A stretch of DNA of 64,000 nucleotides from Nocardia vulneris (GCF_001613425.1 NZ_BDCI01000018.1:1-64000), one strand, 5' to 3'; counted from the first letter of the stretch, positions 50,395-58,552 are shown. A program made the numbers and translations. Notes: generated by a model not told the origin, from the letters alone.

Positions 50395-50988
50395 TCAGCC
50401 GCGGGCCAGTTCCTCGGCCATGCGGGCGGTGATGACGGTCAGCACGCGGGCCGTGATTGCCAGGTCCTCGGGTGCGACCGCACCGTAAGCGGCTGTCACG
50501 ATCGCGCCGGATTCGGCACGGACCTTGTCGGCGACGGTCCTGCCGACGGCGGTGGGCTCGACCAAACCGTCCGAAAAGACTTGCAGCAGGCCACTATCGA
50601 GCAGTGCCCGCAGGGCGGTCTCGACGTCGGCGGGATTCCACCGAGTGAGACCGGCTATCCGGGTGATGTGGGCGGCCCGCTCGACCGGCTCGGTTGCTGC
50701 CAATGTCTGATTCAGCACGATCCACTGCTTCTCGTCCAGGGTGGTGCCGGCGAGTGCGCGGGCCAGGAGCGCGGCGTGGTGCTTCTCCGCCTGGCCGACG
50801 ATCGAAGGGCTCAGCGTAGCGGGGGCGGACGGAGCCGATTGGGTCGTGCTCGTAGCCGCGACCGTGGTGTTCGATGGCGTCCCGGCGTCGCCGGTCGCTC
50901 CGCTGCAGCCGACGAGCAGGAGCGCCGCACCAATGGCCGAGGCCGCGACGCTGAAGGTGGCAGTTCTGTTGAACATCTTGAAACCCAT
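50395..50988 (-). CDS. Predicted lipoprotein with a MarR-like winged-helix domain
   Basis: 197 residues. An N-terminal signal peptide (FSVAASAIGAALLLVGCSG) carries a lipobox with cysteine, followed by a Thr/Ser/Ala/Pro linker of about 30 residues. From about residue 60 the protein closely parallels the neighbouring cytosolic protein at 51025-51465 (VGQAEKHHAALLARALAGTT versus IGQAEKHHTAILTRALSGTT; both end ITARMAEELA), with a MarR-like winged-helix pattern. An exported MarR-like domain is unusual. It may have become a ligand-binding or structural module. The ATG at 50988 is used; ATG 50976 is an alternative. Confidence 0.72.
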   Translation of the reverse strand: MGFKMFNRTATFSVAASAIGAALLLVGCSGATGDAGTPSNTTVAATSTTQSAPSAPATLSPSIVGQAEKHHAALLARALAGTTLDEKQWIVLNQTLAATEPVERAAHITRIAGLTRWNPADVETALRALLDSGLLQVFSDGLVEPTAVGRTVADKVRAESGAIVTAAYGAVAPEDLAITARVLTVITARMAEELARG

Positions 50989-51024
50989 TCCTGATTCAGG
51001 TGCTTCTTCAGATATCGATCAACT

Positions 51025-51465
51025 TCAGACGTGGGCCAGTTCCTCGGCCATGCGCGCGGTGATGGTCACCAGCACGCGGGCTGCGATCGCCAGTTCCTCG
51101 GCGGAGACCGCGCTGTAGGCGGGGTCCAAAATCTTGCCGGACGCGCCGCGCACCTGAGCGACCGTGTCGCGCCCCGCCTCGGTCATGTCCAACTGGTCGC
51201 CGGATGATTCGGCCAGCAGCCCGCCCTCGACCAGGGCGGTGACGGCGGCGGCGACAGTGGCGGTGTCCCACTGGGTCATCCCCGCGACCTTTGCGATGTG
51301 GACAGAGCGCTCGACCGGGCCGGCGACCAGGGCCTGGTTCAGGGTGATCCAGCGCTGCTCGTTGAGCGTGGTGCCGGACAGGGCGCGGGTCAGGATCGCG
51401 GTGTGATGCTTCTCGGCCTGGCCGATGATCGCCGGGTTCAGAGTGCCGAGGGCGGTGGTGCTCAT
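51025..51465 (-). CDS. MarR-like winged-helix protein
   Basis: 146 residues, fully helical with a winged-helix core (LNEQRWITLNQALVAG; MTQWDTATVAAAVTALVEGGLL; GDQLDMTEAGRDTVAQVR). It has the MarR-like layout but no signal peptide, so it is cytosolic. AAGGAGA lies before the ATG at 51465. It is 36 bases upstream of its lipoprotein paralogue on the same strand and diverges from a TetR gene; the inverted repeat between (51515-51555) may control both. Confidence 0.75.
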   Translation of the reverse strand: MSTTALGTLNPAIIGQAEKHHTAILTRALSGTTLNEQRWITLNQALVAGPVERSVHIAKVAGMTQWDTATVAAAVTALVEGGLLAESSGDQLDMTEAGRDTVAQVRGASGKILDPAYSAVSAEELAIAARVLVTITARMAEELAHV

Positions 51466-51514
51466 TGCGATCTCCTTGTTCGGGGTGGTACTCGGTGATG
51501 CCGCCAATAATGGC

Positions 51515-51555
51515 ACTAAGTTCCATACGTGCGCAAGTCTCAAATGAAACTTAGT
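51515..51555. promoter_or_regulatory. Inverted repeat between the MarR-like and TetR genes
   Basis: ACTAAGTTCCAT (51515-51526) faces ATGAAACTTAGT (51544-51555), an inverted repeat with one mismatch and a 17-base spacer. It lies in a markedly AT-rich divergent promoter region and is the likely operator of the TetR regulator. Confidence 0.6.
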
Positions 51556-51596
51556 ATCTTTCAAGCCGGAGGTTCTTCTTGCGCTAGGGTTCCGAT

Positions 51597-52217
51597 ATGC
51601 CCATCGACGACCGCGCCCTGCCGCTGCGGGAACGCAAGCGGCTCCGCACCCGCCGCACGCTCGCCGACACCGCCTTGCGGCTGTTCGCACAGCAAGGCTT
51701 CGCCGCCACCACCATCGAGGAACTGGTCGACGCTGCGGAGGTCTCTCGCAGCACTTTCTTTCGCGCCTTCCCCACCAAGGAGGCCGTCGCCATAGCGGCC
51801 GAAACCGAGCTCTGGACGGGCTATCTCGACGCCCTGGCCGAGCGCGAACTCACCGGGCACGCCCTCACCGCACTACGCGATGTCCTCATCGCCGCCGCAG
51901 TCGCCCTTCCGGACGACTGGGACGAGCGCTACATCGCCACCCGCCGACTGGCCCTCACCGCTCCCAGCGTGCTCGGCCACATCGACTACACCCGCTCCGG
52001 CGTGGAAAATCAGGTTGCCGCGCAGCTCACCGTCAAACTCGCCCTCGCAGAGGATGATCTACGACCCCGCATCCTGGCCGAACTGACCACCACAGCCTGG
52101 AGCCATGCCGGCCGCGGCTGGGTCGCCGCCAACGGCGGCGACGGCCGAGCAGACCTCGTCAACCGCCTGCACGAAGCCTTCGACGCCATCCCAGGCGCAC
52201 TCCGACTCTCCACGTGA
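51597..52217 (+). CDS. TetR family regulator
   Basis: 206 residues: N-terminal helix-turn-helix (TTIEELVDAAEVSRSTFFRA, then FPTKEAV) and a helical C-terminal domain. It diverges from the MarR-like pair and probably represses across the shared region, where an ACTAAGTT inverted repeat lies. Confidence 0.87.
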   Translation: MPIDDRALPLRERKRLRTRRTLADTALRLFAQQGFAATTIEELVDAAEVSRSTFFRAFPTKEAVAIAAETELWTGYLDALAERELTGHALTALRDVLIAAAVALPDDWDERYIATRRLALTAPSVLGHIDYTRSGVENQVAAQLTVKLALAEDDLRPRILAELTTTAWSHAGRGWVAANGGDGRADLVNRLHEAFDAIPGALRLST

Positions 52218-52244
52218 TGCTGGCGTCGCTCACCCGCTGCGAAA

Positions 52245-52548
52245 CAACCGGCCGGCGTGCGAGCAGGGGCAGCGCTGCGGTCGATGGCGCGAACGTTGGC
52301 TCGCGAACTACTGCCGCGCGGCGTGCGGGTCAATGCGGTGAGCCCGGGGCCGATCGACACGGGCATCTGCACAAGCGCCTGCCCGCGGAGGTGGCGGACG
52401 AAATGTTGGCGGGCTTCGCCGCACAGATTCCGATGCGGCGCATAGGAACCCCGGAGGAGGTGGCGCACGCCGCCGTTTCCTCGCCTTCGACGCGACCTAC
52501 ACCACCGACGCCGAACTCGTGGTGGACGGTGGCGGCACACAGTTGTGA
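52245..52548 (+). pseudogene. Remnant of a short-chain dehydrogenase/reductase gene (C-terminal half)
   Basis: Three reading frames in turn encode the C-terminal half of a classical SDR: MARTLARELLPRGVRVNAVS plus PGPIDTGI; then LPAEVADEMLAGFAAQIPMR plus RIGTPEEVAHAAV; then FLAFDATYTTDAELVVDGGG ending at TGA 52546-52548. Two frameshifts and loss of the N-terminal half (Rossmann nucleotide loop and catalytic YxxxK) make it non-functional. Confidence 0.7.
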
Positions 52549-52728
52549 CCGACCACCACAGGTGTCACCCGCAGCGTCGGCGGGCAGGCGGTTGCGCTGC
52601 TGATGAGCAGATCGTGGCGGCCGGGCGATCCAGCTATGGCCGTCACCGCGTTTCACGCGCATCCTATGAGTGCGCAGAGTGGTCGAGCGGGGTCGGCATG
52701 CTGGATTCTGGCCCGCGAGGAGGAATGC

Positions 52729-53574
52729 ATGGAAAGCGCACCGAGCAGAACGGCGATGTTCGCGGCCGTGTCGCGTGGATTGTTTCGGCTGGAGACGGCG
52801 TCACCGTGGGTGCTGGACGATGTGCTGGCCCTGGTGCTTGTCGGCCCGGTATGGCAGCAGCTGCGAGACCGGTTCGATCCGCTGTTCCCCGGCCCGGTGC
52901 GTCGCGAATCCCGCGCGGCTGTCTGCACCCGCAGCCGGTACGCCGAGGACCGGTTGGCGGCCGGCGCCTTCACCCAGTACGTGATTCTCGGCGCGGGGCT
53001 CGACTCGTTCGCGTGGCGGCGACCGGATCTGCTCGGCTCGCTGACGGTGTTCGAGGTCGATCACCCTGCCTCCCAGGCATGGAAGCTCGAGCGGGTCGGG
53101 GAACTCGGCCTGCCGCTCAGCGACTCCCAGGTATTCGTGCCGGCCGATTTCGAGGCCGGACCGGTTCAGGATGCTCTGGGACAGGCCGGGTTCGACTGGG
53201 CGCAGCCGGCGATGTTCTGCTGGACGGGCGTGGCCCCCTATCTGACGGCACCGGCGATCGAGTCGGGGTTGCGCACGATCGCGGCGGCCGCTCCCGGGTC
53301 CGAGGTGGTGTTCTCCTATCGAGCCGAGGACTGCGCGCTCGACGATGTGGGGAGGGAATTCGCCCGTATCTACACGCCGATCGCGGCTTCGGTCGGCGAA
53401 CCGCTGCAGCCCGGCTGGCCGGTATCCGAGATCGAGCGGCTGATCGACCGATGCGGACTGAAGGTCGTGGACCATCCCACACATGCGGACCTCCTGCAGC
53501 GGTACTTCGCCGGCCGCACCGATGGCCTGCGGCCCTATACCTTCGAGACACTCGTGGCCGCACAGGTCACCTGA
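52729..53574 (+). CDS. SAM-dependent methyltransferase, TIGR00027/LCMT-like family
   Basis: 281 residues from the ATG at 52729 with GAGGAGGAA upstream. R-S-R-Y-A-E-D-R-L near 60, the SAM motif VILGAGLDSFAWRRPDL, FEVDHPASQAWK and WTGVAPYLT place it in the same broad family as the gene at 29530. The substrate is unknown. Confidence 0.85.
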   Translation: MESAPSRTAMFAAVSRGLFRLETASPWVLDDVLALVLVGPVWQQLRDRFDPLFPGPVRRESRAAVCTRSRYAEDRLAAGAFTQYVILGAGLDSFAWRRPDLLGSLTVFEVDHPASQAWKLERVGELGLPLSDSQVFVPADFEAGPVQDALGQAGFDWAQPAMFCWTGVAPYLTAPAIESGLRTIAAAAPGSEVVFSYRAEDCALDDVGREFARIYTPIAASVGEPLQPGWPVSEIERLIDRCGLKVVDHPTHADLLQRYFAGRTDGLRPYTFETLVAAQVT

Positions 53575-53612
53575 GCGGGCCAGGCATGCCGGACCAGATG
53601 ATGCTGTAGCAT

Positions 53613-53628
53613 TAGAACATGCGTTCGA
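53613..53628 (+). promoter_or_regulatory. LexA (SOS) box overlapping a start codon
   Basis: TAGAACATGCGTTCGA differs at one base from the mycobacterial/actinobacterial LexA consensus TCGAAC-N4-GTTCGA. It spans the ATG at 53619, as in known LexA-controlled 13E12 family genes, and implies a leaderless or near-leaderless SOS transcript. Confidence 0.6.
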
Positions 53629-53819
53629 ACGGAGCTTACGAAGAGCAGCTCAGCGCCCTGGAGGGTGCGCTGGCTGGACTGCGGGGCCTCGATGTGGCGC
53701 GGGGTAGCGAGGAGGAGCTGTCGGATCTGCTGGATCGACTGGAGGCTGCCGCGCGGATGCTGGCGGGGTTGATCGCACGGGTGGCGTATCGGTTACGACA
53801 GTTGCGCGAACCGATCTGA
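53619..53819 (+). CDS. Truncated 13E12/DUF222-like protein, SOS-linked
   Basis: 66 residues: EEQLSALEGALAGLRGLDVA and EEELSDLLDRLEAAARMLAG resemble the N-terminal helical part of 13E12-repeat (DUF222-HNH) proteins of mycobacteria and relatives, which are normally several hundred residues with a C-terminal HNH nuclease. The LexA box over the start codon supports the link. The rest of the gene is missing: the stop lies one base from the end of the convergent ArsR gene. It may be a remnant or a small stand-alone SOS gene. Confidence 0.55.
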   Translation: MRSNGAYEEQLSALEGALAGLRGLDVARGSEEELSDLLDRLEAAARMLAGLIARVAYRLRQLREPI

Positions 53820-53820
53820 T

Positions 53821-54552
53821 TCACCGCCGCAATGTGGGCGGATCGATCGCCAGCAGCGTGTGTAAGGCGGTTTCGCCGTCGGCGGTGACGCGGACGGCGC
53901 GACCACTGCCGACGCGGGTGATCCAGCCGCGTTCGAGCAGGCGACGACAGATCTGCGCACCCGCGGTACCACCGAGATGGGTGCGCCGTTCGGTCCAGTC
54001 GAGACAGGGCCGGGCGAGCGGGCGGCGCGTCCCGCGCAAGTCGGTGGGCGCGACGCCCAGCGGGCCGGTGAGCCAGGACAGCCCGGCTTCGGTGAGGGCG
54101 AAGCCGGCGTCCTGGTCGAGCAGCCCGCGCTCGGTCATCGCGTCGGTGATCGCGACCCCGAGGCGTCCGGCCAGATGGTCGTAGCAGGTCCGGCCGCGCG
54201 CCAAAGCTGTTGCGACAGTGGCGGTTCGCAAATTGGTCACGGCCGGGCGCGACGGCTCGAGCTGGGTGACCATCGTCTCCAGCAGCTCGGCGACCTGCGG
54301 CCCGGCCAATTGCACGTAGCGATGCCTGCCCTGACGCCGTTCGACCAGCAAGCCGCCGTCGAGCAGCCGGTTCAAATGTTCGGTCGCGGTGGACGCGGCC
54401 ACTCCTGTGTGCCGGGCGAGCTCACCCGCGGTCCACGCCCGTCCGTCGACCAGCGCCAGGCACATATCGGCGCGGGTCCGGTCGGCGAGCAAGGCGGCGA
54501 GACCGGCCAGTTCGGCTCCTCGGGATGACACCACCCCATCATGGCGCGCCAT
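53821..54552 (-). CDS. ArsR/SmtB-like winged-helix regulator
   Basis: 243 residues. The N-terminal third is an ArsR-type winged helix (ALLADRTRADMCLALVDGRA; GVAASTATEHLNRLLDGGLL). The C-terminal part is a longer domain with two cysteines (TCYDHLAGRLGVAITDAM; RPCLDWTERRTHLGG). No CxC metal motif, so a metal sensor role is not supported. Diverges from the mini-P450 operon, 43 bases away, and is its likely regulator. Confidence 0.82.
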   Translation of the reverse strand: MARHDGVVSSRGAELAGLAALLADRTRADMCLALVDGRAWTAGELARHTGVAASTATEHLNRLLDGGLLVERRQGRHRYVQLAGPQVAELLETMVTQLEPSRPAVTNLRTATVATALARGRTCYDHLAGRLGVAITDAMTERGLLDQDAGFALTEAGLSWLTGPLGVAPTDLRGTRRPLARPCLDWTERRTHLGGTAGAQICRRLLERGWITRVGSGRAVRVTADGETALHTLLAIDPPTLRR

Positions 54553-54595
54553 CGTTTCGGCGGCGACCGAAATGTCGCGGGGATACGGTCACGCC

Positions 54596-55285
54596 ATGAT
54601 TCGGACACCTCCCATGCTCACCGACCCCGATCTGGTGCGGCAGACCTTGATCGACGCGCCGGTGCCGGTCGCACCACAGGTGGACGCACCGATCGGTGTC
54701 GCGTGGTTGCGCGCACACGTGCCCCGGTTCCGCGAAGGTGCCGAGCATCGACGTCTGCGCGCGCTGGTCGAGGCCGAGCTCGACCGCCTCTCCCCCGCCG
54801 ACCTGCGCGCACGAGCTCGGGCGGCGGGCGGCGCCCTGCCGCATATCCGAGCTTTGGCGGAAGCGCTTGGACTGCAAGGTATCTCAGAGGAAGCGGTGGC
54901 GTTGGTCGCCGCCCACTATCAACCGCACGAGCCGGACGACGCCGCCGCCGATGCGGCGGTCGCGGAATTGATCGCCGCCTGCGGCGGCGTGCCCGACGAC
55001 GCGACGGCGACGCGAATCTGCCTGCTGGTACAGGCCTGTGCCGCGACTTCCGCCCTCATTGGCCACGTCCGGGAGTTGGACCCGCACGGCAGCGCGGAGG
55101 AGCGCATCGCCCGCACCATGGACGGACATCCGCCGCTGCGTTCGACCCGCCGGGTGGTCGACGGCGAACTGGTCGAACTCGACATGCGCCACCCGGGACT
55201 GGGTTTCGGCGCCGGCCCGCACGCCTGTCCGGGCCGGGCGCACGCCGTCGCACTCGCCGCAGGCATCATCGAGGGATCCGCATGA
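54596..55285 (+). CDS. Miniature cytochrome P450-like protein
   Basis: 229 residues, against about 400 for a P450. The N-terminus reads like a P450 (VPRFREGAEHRRLR). The C-terminus has HPPLRSTRRVV and a complete heme loop FGAGPHACPGR with Cys211. The middle of the fold is mostly absent and a canonical ExxR is not seen before the PPLRSTRR region. The frame is intact and ends by overlapping the next start (ATGA), which argues against a simple pseudogene. TACGGT six bases before the ATG suggests a leaderless start. It may bind heme without normal monooxygenase activity, or may have lost heme function. Confidence 0.7.
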   Translation: MIRTPPMLTDPDLVRQTLIDAPVPVAPQVDAPIGVAWLRAHVPRFREGAEHRRLRALVEAELDRLSPADLRARARAAGGALPHIRALAEALGLQGISEEAVALVAAHYQPHEPDDAAADAAVAELIAACGGVPDDATATRICLLVQACAATSALIGHVRELDPHGSAEERIARTMDGHPPLRSTRRVVDGELVELDMRHPGLGFGAGPHACPGRAHAVALAAGIIEGSA

Positions 55286-56055
55286 ACAAGACCGAGACCT
55301 TCCACCGACTGCACCACGGCGACGAGCCGTTGGTGCTGCCGAACGCCTGGGACTTCGGTTCCGCGGCTCTGCTTGCCGCCGAAGGGTTTCCGGCGATCGG
55401 CAGCACCAGCCTCGGTGTCGCGGTCGCGGCGGGCCTGCCGGACGGTACCGGCGTCACCGCCGCGGCCACCATGGCGCTCGCCCGGCTACTCGCCCGGCTA
55501 CCGGTGCCGGTGACCGTCGACATCGAAGGGGGTTTCAGCGAAAGCCCCACGGCGGTGGGCGAATACGTCGCGCAACTGGCCGAGATCGGGATCGCCGGAA
55601 TCAATGTGGAGGACGGCCGCGCCGAAAACGCGCTGGCCGCACCGGAACACCAGGCCGCGGTGATCGCGGCGATCAAAGCGCACGCGCCCGAGCTCTTCGT
55701 CAACGCGCGCGTCGATACACACTGGTTGCGTCTGGACGCCGACAGCACGCTCGACCGGGCCGCGCGGTATACCGCCGCGGGTGCCGACGGCATCTTCGTC
55801 CCCGGCCTCACCGATCCCGCCGCGATCGAACGGCTCGTCGCCGCCGTCCCGCTGCCCGTCAACATCCTCTATTCGCCGACCGGACCTTCCCTGGCGACCC
55901 TCGCCGCCCTCGGCGTACGCCGGGTCAGTACCGGTTCACTGCTGTACCGCACCGCACTGGCCGCAGCCGTCGACGCCGCCCGAGCGGTCCGCGCCGACAC
56001 TCCCCTGCCCACCGCGGCCCCGCCCTACGATCGGATCCAAGCCCTCACCCAGTGA
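55282..56055 (+). CDS. Isocitrate lyase / PEP mutase family protein
   Basis: 257 residues of the PEPM/ICL superfamily: LPNAWDFGSAALLAAEGFPA, TVDIEGGFSESPTAVGEY (metal and substrate region), GINVEDGR and FVNARVDTHWLR. Members cleave or form C-C or P-C bonds next to an oxo-acid. It is translationally coupled to the mini-P450, so the two may act on one substrate. The specific reaction is unknown. Confidence 0.85.
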   Translation: MNKTETFHRLHHGDEPLVLPNAWDFGSAALLAAEGFPAIGSTSLGVAVAAGLPDGTGVTAAATMALARLLARLPVPVTVDIEGGFSESPTAVGEYVAQLAEIGIAGINVEDGRAENALAAPEHQAAVIAAIKAHAPELFVNARVDTHWLRLDADSTLDRAARYTAAGADGIFVPGLTDPAAIERLVAAVPLPVNILYSPTGPSLATLAALGVRRVSTGSLLYRTALAAAVDAARAVRADTPLPTAAPPYDRIQALTQ

Positions 56056-56294
56056 GATCGCCCGAACGCCGAGAGTCTCTGCACCGCAATCCACTTGCCC
56101 GCATCACGCGATCGCAGCCATCGAGTCGACGGACGGGCGCGGCACCGCCGTGCTCGACAACCGCGCCCGGCCGCCATCGCGTCGATCTACGCCAGCGGCT
56201 CGACTCCGAGTAGTCAACCGCGCATATCGGACAGTCGGAGGGCCCATGGTGTCTACCATTGAAGCCAGCGGCCGACGGCCGAAAGGGGCTCGCG

Positions 56295-56981
56295 ATGTTC
56301 GAGAAATTCTCCGATCACGCTCGGCGAGTGGTGGTGTTCTCGCAGGAAGCCGCCCGTGATCTGCACCATGACTACATCGGCGCCGAGCACATGCTGCTCG
56401 CCGTCCTCGACCTGTGTGAGCGCGAACCGACCCTCGGTGCCGCCGAGGCTCTGGCGCAGCTCGGCATCGAACCGAAGACGGCGCTGGCCCGGATCGCACT
56501 GCCACCGGGCCCCGGCGACCTCAACGTGTCCGGTTACATTCCGTTCACCAAACAGGCCAGGAAGGTGCTGGAGAACAGCCTGCGTGAAGCGCAGGCGCTC
56601 GACGACGCCCATATCGGACCGAGCCATCTGCTCCTGGCCTTGACCAGCGCGGCCGCCGCCGATCCCGAAACGCCCATCGGCACCGCCATCGCGGCCCTGG
56701 AGCTTTCGCACGAGAACCTCCGCGCGGCGCTGCGAGCCGGCACCGCGGCGCGGGCCGCCGCCTCGGTGACGCCGCAGTTCGCACCGCAGGCGATCAAGGC
56801 ATTGGCGGTCGCCAAGGTGCACGCCCAGCAATCCGGCAGCAGCACAGTCGATCTCGGACACCTGCTGCTCGGCCTGCTCGCACTGGACGACGACGTGGTG
56901 CGCCCGGCCTTCGATGCACTCGAGGTGGATCGCGGCCGGCTCGCCGACGAAGTGCTCGGCAGGCTGCCGCGCCGCGAATGA
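56295..56981 (+). CDS. Stand-alone Clp N-domain protein (ClpC2-like)
   Basis: 228 residues: FEKFSDHARRVVVFSQEAAR, then DYIGAEHMLLAVL and GPSHLLLAL are two Clp repeat (N-domain) motifs. A less conserved half ends with DLGHLLLGLLALDDDVV, and no AAA+ domain follows. In Mycobacterium tuberculosis the similar ClpC2 binds the same ligands as the ClpC1 N-domain and can protect against Clp-targeting cyclic peptides. The ATG at 56295 has AAAGGGG upstream. Confidence 0.8.
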   Translation: MFEKFSDHARRVVVFSQEAARDLHHDYIGAEHMLLAVLDLCEREPTLGAAEALAQLGIEPKTALARIALPPGPGDLNVSGYIPFTKQARKVLENSLREAQALDDAHIGPSHLLLALTSAAAADPETPIGTAIAALELSHENLRAALRAGTAARAAASVTPQFAPQAIKALAVAKVHAQQSGSSTVDLGHLLLGLLALDDDVVRPAFDALEVDRGRLADEVLGRLPRRE

Positions 56982-56988
56982 CGCGGTT

Positions 56989-57480
56989 CTAGTGTTTCTG
57001 CACCACCCGCTCGCCCTGCCCCGGCTTCCAGATCGTGATGTCCAGGTGATCGTCGATCACCTGCACCGTGGAGGCACTGCTCAGGTCGGCGATGTAGAAG
57101 TGGTCGAACTTCTGGCCGCGGATATCGAACCCGGATTCGTCGAACAGGTGCTGGGCGAACCGCTCGTGCAGCTGCGGGTCGGGTAGATCGACGACGGTGC
57201 CGAACAGTTTGGCGTCACCGTCGCTGACCTGGGTGTCGACCGTGGCGGTATGCAGGCAGAAGCGCGGATCACGCGCCAGGTCGAGGAATTTCGTCGTGCC
57301 CGGCATCCCCGAGATCACCAGATTGCCCTCGAAGAACCGCGGTTCCACCGGGCTGATCCGCGGGAACCCGTCCGAGCGGAGCGTGCCCAGCATGCACAGG
57401 TTGCCGGTCGCGGTGTGCCGGCGCACGAACAGTTCGGCGATATGCGGTGCTTCTTCGGCGAAATCACTCCAAGTGGTCAT
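56989..57480 (-). CDS. PPOX-type flavin (pyridoxamine 5'-phosphate oxidase-like) family protein
   Basis: 163 residues with a split-barrel flavin/F420-binding pattern: GNLCMLGTLRSDGFPRISPV at the N-terminus, KLFGTVVDLP mid-protein. Actinobacterial members bind FMN or F420 and reduce small molecules. It diverges from the WYL regulator at 57544. Confidence 0.8.
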   Translation of the reverse strand: MTTWSDFAEEAPHIAELFVRRHTATGNLCMLGTLRSDGFPRISPVEPRFFEGNLVISGMPGTTKFLDLARDPRFCLHTATVDTQVSDGDAKLFGTVVDLPDPQLHERFAQHLFDESGFDIRGQKFDHFYIADLSSASTVQVIDDHLDITIWKPGQGERVVQKH

Positions 57481-57494
57481 GCGCTGGACTGTAC

Positions 57495-57509
57495 TGGCAA
57501 TTCTTGCCA
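57495..57509. promoter_or_regulatory. Palindrome between the PPOX and WYL genes
   Basis: TGGCAATTCTTGCCA, six-base perfect arms with a three-base centre, midway in the 63-base divergent region. Likely operator for the WYL regulator at 57544. Confidence 0.5.
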
Positions 57510-57543
57510 CCTTCTGTCAACTTTTCCGGTTAGTCTCGAAACC

Positions 57544-58515
57544 ATGCGCGCGAGTCGATTGGTGCAACTGCTGCTGCTGTTGCAGACCAGGGGGCGATCG
57601 ACCGCCGGTGCACTCGCCGAGGAGCTCGAGGTATCGGTGCGCACGGTCTACCGGGATATCGAGGCGCTGTCCGCGGCGGGCGTGCCGGTATACAGCGAGC
57701 CGGGCCGGGCGGGCGGCGTGCAACTGGTGGACGGCTACCGAACCCGGCTCACCGGGTTGACCACCGACGAGGCCGACGCCGTGCTGCTCACCGGATTACC
57801 CGGCGCGGCAGCCGATCTCGGCCTCGGTACCGTGCTCGCGACCGCACAGCTCAAGGTTCTCGCCGCGCTGCCACCCGAATTACGCGGCCGCGCAACCAGA
57901 ATCGCCGAGCGTATCCACCTCGACGCCCCGGGCTGGTTCCGCCGACCCGACGAAACACCCACCCTCAACACCGTCGCCGACGCGCTCTGGCACGACCGCC
58001 GCCTGCACCTGCACTACGGCCGCAGGGACAAGGTGGTCGAGCGCCTGCTGGACCCGCTCGGCCTGGTCATGAAGGCGGGCACCTGGTATCTCGTCGCCCG
58101 CGACGGCGCCGCGATCCGCTCCTACCGGGTCAGCCGGATCGTCTCGGCCGAACCGAACGGCGAAACCTTCACCAGGCCGGACGATTTCGATCTGTCCGCG
58201 CATTGGTCCGCAGCGGCGGACGATTTCGCGCAATCGATGCTGCGGGTCCGGTCCCGCTGCCGGATGGCCGCGACCCACCTGCGCCTGCTGGGCCTGTGGC
58301 ACGAGCCCGCGGCGGTCGCGGAGGCGCTGGCGTCGGCGACCGAACCCGATACTGCGGGCTGGGTCGAACTGACCCTGGCCTCGGAAGCCTGGGACGTTCT
58401 CGCGCACGCCATCCTGCCGCTCGGCGAGTTCATCGAGGTGCTGGAACCGCCCGAACTGCGCGCGCGGCTGGCCGAGACCGCCGCCCGTATGCACGCCCGC
58501 TACCATCCGGCTTAG
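57544..58515 (+). CDS. WYL-domain transcriptional regulator (DeoR-type HTH)
   Basis: 323 residues: N-terminal HTH (STAGALAEELEVSVRTVYRD), then a WYL domain from about 140 with LHYGRRDKVVERLLDPLGLV and KAGTWYLVARDG, and a C-terminal WCX part. WYL proteins sense nucleic-acid or nucleotide ligands. It diverges from the PPOX gene and likely controls it. Confidence 0.87.
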   Translation: MRASRLVQLLLLLQTRGRSTAGALAEELEVSVRTVYRDIEALSAAGVPVYSEPGRAGGVQLVDGYRTRLTGLTTDEADAVLLTGLPGAAADLGLGTVLATAQLKVLAALPPELRGRATRIAERIHLDAPGWFRRPDETPTLNTVADALWHDRRLHLHYGRRDKVVERLLDPLGLVMKAGTWYLVARDGAAIRSYRVSRIVSAEPNGETFTRPDDFDLSAHWSAAADDFAQSMLRVRSRCRMAATHLRLLGLWHEPAAVAEALASATEPDTAGWVELTLASEAWDVLAHAILPLGEFIEVLEPPELRARLAETAARMHARYHPA

Positions 58516-58533
58516 GACCGTAACGTTCCTAAG
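58511..58533 (+). promoter_or_regulatory. Palindrome upstream of the second WYL gene
   Basis: CTTAGGA (58511-58517) and TCCTAAG (58527-58533) form perfect seven-base arms around CCGTAACGT. The site starts in the stop region of the first WYL gene and ends 19 bases before the second WYL start. Likely autoregulatory operator. Confidence 0.55.
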
Positions 58534-58552
58534 TCGATGGCAGGGTGAAGCA

